Origin: an archaeon
GTDB taxonomy: Archaea > Nanobdellota > Nanobdellia > Woesearchaeales > GW2011-AR9
Length of the DNA stretch: 10,329 nt
Direction of reading: 5' to 3'
NCBI GenBank assembly: GCA_023266155.1
Contig: JAHFRS010000004.1
Location: 1 to 10,329, forward strand
A program made the translations under genes and the position numbers. How positions within the stretch are numbered: the stretch's first letter is position 1; every line of letters begins with the position of its first letter. Of the stretch, positions 6,209 to 10,329 are shown one piece after another. Below the pieces are notes generated by a model. That model was not told the origin of the DNA, did no database searches, and saw only the letters and a list, made by a program, of their open reading frames with translations.

Positions 6209-6298
6209 AGCAAGTTACACTATGCAAGTCGTACTCAAGTGGGGCATTCGCTTCGCTTAGCCCCACGACACTGGCAAAATAGTGCGGCTTGTCATAAG
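6209..6298 (+). other. 90-nt tRNA intron at canonical position 37/38 with bulge-helix-bulge
   Basis: Archaeal splicing geometry can be drawn exactly: outer helix = anticodon stem CCTGC/GCAGG; 4-nt central helix TTTG (6203-6206) with CATA (6293-6296), three pairs and one T-T mismatch; bulge CA|A (6207-6209); inner helix GCAAG (6210-6214) with CTTGT (6288-6292); bulge AG|A (6297-6299). Inside are a CACTAT/ATAGTG stem (6218-6223 with 6279-6284) and a GTGGGGC/GCCCCAC hairpin (6239-6245 with 6260-6266). It is removed by the tRNA splicing endonuclease. No reading frame of note lies inside. Confidence 0.85.
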
Positions 6299-6321
6299 AG
6301 CAGGAGGCCTCGGGTTCGATC

Positions 6322-6458
6322 CCCGACGAGTCCATGAACAAAGTGAAATGGAGCCGGCGGACCCGACAACTGCAGTTGTCGTTGCCCGACGAGTCCATGA
6401 GCAAAGCGAAGGGAACGGCGGGCTCAAAGGTAGCTCCTTTGTTTGCCCGACGGGTCCA
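6322..6458 (+). repeat. Tandem copies of the tRNA 3' end with palindromic spacers
   Basis: CCCGACGAGTCCA, the 3' T-stem strand plus acceptor and discriminator, occurs in the tRNA (6322-6334), again identically at 6385-6397, and as CCCGACGGGTCCA at 6446-6458; periods are 63 and 61 bp. After the first two copies the similarity runs on (ATGAACAAAGTGAA versus ATGAGCAAAGCGAA, then a CGGCGG word). The rest of each unit is a hairpin of unrelated sequence: the perfect palindrome CGACAACTGCAGTTGTCG (6364-6381) and CAAAGG-TAGCT-CCTTTG (6425-6441). Repeated tRNA 3' ends are typical traces of integration at tRNA genes, but no integrase gene is present here. Confidence 0.8.
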
Positions 6459-6463
6459 TTTTT
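6459..6463 (+). terminator. T5 tract ending the tRNA transcript
   Basis: TTTTT follows the third copy of the tRNA 3' end directly. No T-run of this length occurs between the mature tRNA end (6334) and here, so the primary transcript probably includes both repeat units. The convergent regulator gene ends at 6470. Confidence 0.5.
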
Positions 6464-6469
6464 ATCCTT

Positions 6470-7387
6470 TCAATTTACCGCCTGCGTCGTCAAATTCGGC
6501 TGTGAAATCAGAAATAATAATTTTGATAGATACATGGAATGATAAATAATTATTGATTCTTCTTTAGTGCATTTCTCGAACAATTCATGACCCTCTTTAA
6601 AATAAATTTCTTCCCACTCTTTGTTTATCTTGGCAAAATGGCGTGAATCTTTTTTGAAAAACATTTCTTTGAAGAGCAGGAACAGGCTGCAGACCCGAAA
6701 GTACAACTTTTTGACTTCTTCTCTGGCTTTGGGCTTTTTGATCTTACTTATTTTTTGATATAAGTAATAATGATTATGCTCAATAAGGATCAATCTTTCT
6801 AATAGCAGATGAAGAAAACTTTCTTCTTTTCTATTGGTAATGCTGGTCTTATGCAAAGTTCTGGTGCAGAACAGTAAAAAACGCCTGACATCATTTGATT
6901 GCGTTTCTATCTCAGAAAGACGCGGAAAAGAGAGTTTTTTGATATCCTCTTGAACTAGCTCTTGAGTGTAGGTGATGATATTTAATGAACGCTGGAGCAA
7001 CGTATTGAATTGCTCTGCGGAAGGCTGAGCAGTGGCGGCTATTTTGCAGAAATTATTTTTGTGTTCCACGATTTCAAAGCCAATGAGGTTGGAGACGATT
7101 CGTTGGATAATGGGAAAAGTATGGGCATCATTAAGTTTAAGGTCCAGAATATCAACTCCTTTCAGATAATAGTTTTCTACTATGATTCGATAATATTCTG
7201 AAGTGCCCCTCTCTAAAGTTAAAGAAATAGTGTGCAGTTCTGGCTGTTTTTGAGTTCGGATCAGGAGTCCATCCGCTTCTTCATTCAGTTCAATTTCATC
7301 TTTTGCGTTGAGATGGTGATCTCTGATCCATTCAATAGGCAGGGTGATGGTGTAGGCGCTTTTCTGTTTGATGATGCGGCGTTTCAT
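6470..7387 (-). CDS. AbrB-PhoU family regulator
   Basis: 305 residues. Residues 1-50 (KRRIIKQKSAYTITLPIEWI, then DEIELNEEADGLLIRT) form an AbrB/SpoVT swapped-hairpin DNA-binding domain; residues about 120-295 are an all-helical PhoU-like domain. This fusion is common in archaea and is annotated as a phosphate uptake regulator. Bacterial PhoU carries two E-x3-D metal motifs; the first place retains acidic residues around E159-D166, but the second (LERLILIEHNHYYLYQKI, 196-213) lacks the usual Asp, so metal clusters may not form. No Pst phosphate transporter genes are beside it, so its target is open. The gene is divergent from the helix-turn-helix gene across a 96-bp AT-rich gap and convergent with the tRNA. 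The coding DNA is visibly more AT-rich than that of polB. Start set by the TATA box 28 nt upstream. Confidence 0.85.
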   Translation of the reverse strand: MKRRIIKQKSAYTITLPIEWIRDHHLNAKDEIELNEEADGLLIRTQKQPELHTISLTLERGTSEYYRIIVENYYLKGVDILDLKLNDAHTFPIIQRIVSNLIGFEIVEHKNNFCKIAATAQPSAEQFNTLLQRSLNIITYTQELVQEDIKKLSFPRLSEIETQSNDVRRFLLFCTRTLHKTSITNRKEESFLHLLLERLILIEHNHYYLYQKISKIKKPKAREEVKKLYFRVCSLFLLFKEMFFKKDSRHFAKINKEWEEIYFKEGHELFEKCTKEESIIIYHSMYLSKLLFLISQPNLTTQAVN

Positions 7388-7411
7388 ATCTAAAGCTGGT
7401 TCTTTGACGGG

Positions 7412-7419
7412 TTTATATA
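7412..7419 (-). promoter_or_regulatory. TATA box of the AbrB-PhoU gene
   Basis: Read on the minus strand as TATATAAA, centred about 28 nt before the ATG at 7387; leaderless start predicted. Confidence 0.5.
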
Positions 7420-7445
7420 TTTTTCGTATGATTACTACGGATAAA

Positions 7446-7457
7446 ATATAATATATA
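7446..7457 (+). promoter_or_regulatory. AT-rich promoter of the helix-turn-helix gene
   Basis: An alternating A/T run (ATATAATATATA) lies about 30 nt before the ATG at 7484 and directly abuts the in-frame ATG at 7457. If this is the TATA box, translation starts at 7484, not 7457. Confidence 0.45.
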
Positions 7458-7483
7458 TGGTATCAAGACTTGAAAGTAATAAC

Positions 7484-8137
7484 ATGGAAAGAAAAACACT
7501 TGCTGAACGGATTAGAGAGATTATTGAAGAGAGGAGAACTTCAAATAGTTTGTCTTCTGAAATCACCTCTAACCGCGCCTATTCGTTTGTTATTGATAGT
7601 TCTCGTTCCTGCGCTCTGAAGGATTTAGAGAGTTTTGCCTCATTGCTTGATCACTTGCCGTTGGTATTTTATGATAAAATGACGGGAAAGGCAGAGGAAA
7701 GTACCGATCAGAGATATCGTTATGGAATAATTCCTTTCCGAAAATATATGGAGGAAATCTTTGAGAATAAAATGGCAGAATTTAACTTGTCTCAGGCAGA
7801 GCTAGCTAAACGAGCAAAACAAGCCCCCTCAACAACTTCTATGATCCTGTCAGGTATCCGTAGCTGTAAAACTCATACCCTTGAATTGATGGCTGATGCC
7901 ATAAATTTATTTCCGGTCTACTTGATACCGAAGAATACTGGAGTTGTACCTGTAGAATTATACAAAAGCCATCTAGACCAGTTAGTCGACTTATTTCGTC
8001 AGTATGTGCTGATTAAAGATTCAGAAATTCAACCGGATGATTTGCGTCGAGCTATTGATTACGGAGAGAGAATTGCTGAATGGACGGAAGCATTACGAGT
8101 GCGATATGCTGCGCTAACTTCACCTCACAAAAAATAA
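7484..8137 (+). CDS. Helix-turn-helix (XRE/lambda-repressor-like) protein of unknown target
   Basis: 217 residues from ATG 7484; an in-frame ATG at 7457 would add nine residues but overlaps the putative TATA run. The N-terminal helix (MERKTLAERIREIIEERR) is followed by a region of about 60 residues with no recognised family. Residues about 100-148 form a lambda-repressor-like helix-turn-helix: NLSQAELAKRAKQAPSTTSM, ILSGIRSCKTHTLELMADAI. Helix 2 has the usual Q-x-x-L-A pattern and helix 3 is the recognition helix. A C-terminal helical part (160-210) may mediate dimer formation. It is a likely DNA-binding regulator, perhaps of its own divergent promoter region shared with the PhoU-like gene. 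It ends 110 bp before the rRNA promoter and is not part of the rRNA transcript by promoter position. Confidence 0.8.
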   Translation: MERKTLAERIREIIEERRTSNSLSSEITSNRAYSFVIDSSRSCALKDLESFASLLDHLPLVFYDKMTGKAEESTDQRYRYGIIPFRKYMEEIFENKMAEFNLSQAELAKRAKQAPSTTSMILSGIRSCKTHTLELMADAINLFPVYLIPKNTGVVPVELYKSHLDQLVDLFRQYVLIKDSEIQPDDLRRAIDYGERIAEWTEALRVRYAALTSPHKK

Positions 8138-8247
8138 AATATCAATGGAAAATTATAAAAAATAATTTGAATTATTGTGGCCGGTTGTAAAGAGAAAAAT
8201 ATCTGTATTTTCAGTAAAGCAAAATCCTGCTAAACCTTTCGGAAACC

Positions 8248-8257
8248 TTTTTAAATA
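8248..8257 (+). promoter_or_regulatory. rRNA promoter (BRE + TATA)
   Basis: CGGAAACC followed by TTTTTAAATA matches the archaeal BRE-TATA layout of strong rRNA promoters. Initiation about 26 nt downstream, near 8279, would give a leader of about 90 nt before 23S. The preceding stretch 8138-8239 holds no gene that I can see. Confidence 0.65.
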
Positions 8258-8279
8258 CCCCCTTATATTTCAACTTTAA

Positions 8280-8370
8280 CGCCTTCAGGAAACCATTTCC
8301 TGGCGGTGATCTAGGTAGCTATGAGGAGAGTTCTCCTCGTTATAACTCATAGTAATGAACCGTAGGTAGA
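8280..8370 (+). other. Structured 5' leader of pre-23S rRNA
   Basis: Two hairpins precede the mature end: CAGGAAA-CCA-TTTCCTG (8286-8302) extended by CGC/GCG (8280-8282, 8303-8305), and a second with CTATGAG/CTCATAG (8319-8325, 8346-8352) or the competing GAGGAGA-GT-TCTCCTC (8323-8338). The long processing stem that normally surrounds archaeal 23S cannot be tested because the 3' flank is outside the window. Confidence 0.5.
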
Positions 8371-10329
8371 TTAGGCAAAAAGTACGCTGCTAGATGGATG
8401 ACTAGGTTCGAAACGCTGAAGAAGGACGTGACCAGCAACGATATGCCCCGGCGAGCTGCAGGTAAGCATTGAACCGGGGATCTCCGAATGCGACTTCGCA
8501 TCAAGGCCAGTCATGGTCAGGGAACGCAGGGAACTGAAGCGTCTTAGTACCTGTAGGAAAAGAAATCAATTGAGATGCCGTCAGTAAGAGCGACCGAACG
8601 CGGCACAGTCCAAACTGAATCCGTGACAGTAATGTGATGGAAATGTAGTGCGGTGGACTTTCCTTCCGGCCTTAATTCTGACTCTAAGTTTCCTGGAATG
8701 GAACACGACACAGGGTGATAGTCCCGTCGAGGAAAGAAAGAAGGTCTTGGAAAGTATCCTGAGTACTGCTCCTCGGAAATGGAGTGGGAAACTGGGGGGC
8801 ATTAACCCCTAAGACTAAATACGTTTCGAAACCGATAGCAAACCAGTACCGTGAGGGAACGTTGAAAAGAACCCTTAACCGGGTGTTAAAAGACTCTGAA
8901 ATCTAGCAGTTATAGTGAGATAGGGCTCTTCGGAGTTCTATCGTGCTCTTTGAATAAAGTGCTAGGGAGTATGTCTACGTGGCGAGGATAACCTGAAAAG
9001 GGGTATCCATAGCGAAAGCAAGATCCCGCAAGTAATGAGGGGAGTGGCCTGAAAGTGCCATAAGTCACGTGGGCATGACCTGAAACCGAGCGAACTATTC
9101 CTGGGCAAGGTGAAGCGAGGGTAAAACCTTGTGGAGGCCTGAAGAGGTTTTGTGTGCAAGCATTCTTCTGACTTGGGAATAGGGGTGAAAAGCCAATCGA
9201 GCTCGGTGATAGCAGGTTCCTGCCGAAACTGACCGTAGTCAGGTCTCGGACGAGATTGTTGTGGTTGTAGAGCGACGGATTGAGAATTTAGGTGGGGAAA
9301 CTCATCGATTCACTGTCCAACTCCAAATGCTGCAACGTCGTAGACTCCGGGAAACAGGGAATCTTGGGGTAAACTTGATTTCCGAGAGGGGAACAACCCC
9401 GACTATGGTTAAGGCCCCAAAGTGTCAGCTCAGTGATAAAGGGTTAAAGGTGTTCGTGATCGTAGACAGCGAGGAGGTTGGCTTAGAAGCAGCCATCCTT
9501 TAAAAAGTGCGTAACAGCTTACTCGTTGAGATCATGAGCCCTGAAGATGGACGGGTCTAAGCTGACCGCCAATACCATAGACCACGATAAGTGGGTGTAG
9601 GCAGGCGTCTTGTATGGATAGAAGCATTTTCGTAAGAAGATGTCGACCGTGCAGGAATGAATATCCTAGTGGTAGTAGGATCTTAGCAGAGTGAGAATCT
9701 CTGTCGTCGAATGGGCAAGGGTTCCTTGGCAATGTCGATCAGCCAAGGGGTAGTCGGTCCTAACTTTTCTCGTAATGGAGGAAGAGGAAAGGGAAAGCGG
9801 TTAATATTCCGCTACTAGTTTCATATGCGTGGCAACACCAGCGTTGTTCCTGACGCGGTGGAAGAGGCCCACATTTCTTGTCTGAAATGTTAATCTGGAT
9901 AGATCCCGGGAGTATCATCATGATGAGAACGGGATAAAACCAGAGATGAGCAGGCCTATGGTCTGTTGGGCTGGTTTCTGCCGCCCCTGAAAAGGGAACA
10001 GCGAAAAATTGGAACTATCCGTACCCAGAACCAGCACTGGTGCCCCTCGGTGAGAAGCCTAAGACGTGAGAGTCTAATCTAGCTCAGGGAATTCGGCAAA
10101 TTAGTCCCATACCTTCGGTATAAGGGATCCCTGGACTGGTGTCTGTATGGATGCCAGTTCAGGGCACAGTGACTAAGGTGGTCCGACTGTTTAACAAAAA
10201 CTTAACGTTCTGCGAGGCCGTAAGGCTGTGTATAGAACGTGATATCTGCCCAGTGCCAGTACTTTAAGCATCGTTTCAACGGTGTGAAGAGCTGGTAAAC
10301 GGCGGGAGTAACTATAACTCTCTTAAGGT
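8371..10329 (+). rRNA. 23S ribosomal RNA, 5' two thirds (3' end outside window)
   Basis: Conserved large-subunit segments occur in the right order: the 5' end region GATGGATGACTAGG (about 8393) and GAAGAAGGACGTGACC, the stretch TAGTACCTGTAGGAAAAG (8546), CCAGTACCGTGAGGGAACG (8845), GGTGATAGCAGGTTCC (9204), the GTPase-centre region GAAGCAGCCATCCTT with GCGTAACAGCTTACT (9487-9524), GGTTAATATTCCGCTAC (9799), and TAAACGGCGGGAGTAACTA with CTCTCTTAAGGT at the window end, equal to about E. coli position 1940. The 5' end is placed by counting back from GGATG, so it is good to about 10 nt. Length to the window end matches the E. coli spacing, so no intron or large insertion lies in this part; the peptidyl transferase centre is beyond the window. 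Sequence deviates from textbook archaea at several conserved loops, as expected for a fast-evolving lineage. Confidence 0.97.

Larger units (their letters stand above)
6138..6334 (+). tRNA. tRNA-Ala(UGC), interrupted twice (D-loop insert and 37/38 intron)
   Basis: Parts found in order: acceptor GGGCTCG (6138-6144), TA, D-stem GCTC (6147-6150), D-loop AGTGGTA (6151-6157), a 35-nt insert (6158-6192), D-stem GAGC (6193-6196), anticodon stem CCTGC (6198-6202), loop TT-TGC-A (6203-6208), a 90-nt intron (6209-6298), loop A plus GCAGG (6299-6304), variable AGGCC, T-arm TCGGG-TTCGATC-CCCGA (6310-6326), acceptor CGAGTCC (6327-6333) and discriminator A (6334). The anticodon UGC, the G3-U70 pair and A73 are the alanine identity set. 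CCA is not encoded. Removing both inserts leaves a normal 72-nt tRNA. The copy must be read across both interruptions, so simple scanners may miss it or call only one intron. Confidence 0.9.

Noticed and set aside
6322..6458. CRISPR array
   Set aside because: Only three repeats of 13-38 nt that equal the tRNA 3' end, with palindromic spacers and no cas genes.
6152..6549. Several overlapping reading frames across the tRNA and its trailer, including one with a repeated RRVHEQSE peptide
   Set aside because: They cover the tRNA stems, the intron and the tandem repeat; the repeated peptide is just the translation of the repeated tRNA 3' end.
8581..9732. Open reading frames of 65-80 codons on both strands within 8581-9732
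   Set aside because: They lie entirely inside conserved 23S rRNA sequence.

Overview
The window reads as a chromosomal piece of a small-genome archaeon, most likely of the DPANN group (Woesearchaeota/Pacearchaeota-like). The pointers are archaeal family-B DNA polymerase with a C-terminal PCNA-binding peptide, an AbrB-PhoU type regulator, an archaeal-type intron with bulge-helix-bulge geometry in tRNA-Ala, archaeal-looking 23S rRNA, and TATA boxes (TTTATAAA type) about 26-32 nt upstream of most starts with little Shine-Dalgarno signal, which suggests largely leaderless transcripts. The lineage call is an inference from gene content; no database search was possible.

Layout. 2-217 is the C-terminal end of a HAD-superfamily phosphatase. 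286-1608 holds two tandem HIT-family genes that both keep the zinc-site residues but have lost the catalytic histidine. A 57-residue gene on the minus strand (1645-1818) converges on them and diverges from the DNA polymerase gene (1922-4426). From 4427 to 4893 lies a gene-free stretch made almost entirely of inverted repeats: a 12-bp hairpin, a double hairpin built from four alternating copies of one short word, and a 273-bp element with terminal inverted repeats and a TTA duplication that looks like a MITE or a structured RNA. It is followed by a HEPN/nucleotidyltransferase pair (4915-6044) overlapping by ATGA.

6138-6334 is a tRNA-Ala(UGC) gene interrupted twice: a 35-nt palindromic insert in the D-loop and a 90-nt intron at 37/38. 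Its 3' end is repeated twice more downstream, each repeat unit ending in a different palindrome, before a T5 tract. Then come an AbrB-PhoU regulator on the minus strand (6470-7387), a divergent helix-turn-helix protein (7484-8137), and a 23S rRNA gene (from about 8371, cut by the window end) with its own promoter and structured leader. No 16S gene lies in the window upstream of 23S, so the rRNA operon appears split, and the tRNA-Ala often found in the archaeal 16S-23S spacer sits about 2 kb away.

The protein genes are mostly housekeeping or regulatory and do not form one pathway. The unusual part is the non-coding DNA: palindromic elements have accumulated next to the polymerase gene and in and behind the tRNA gene, and the two sites share a short sequence word and CTGCAG-centred palindromes.
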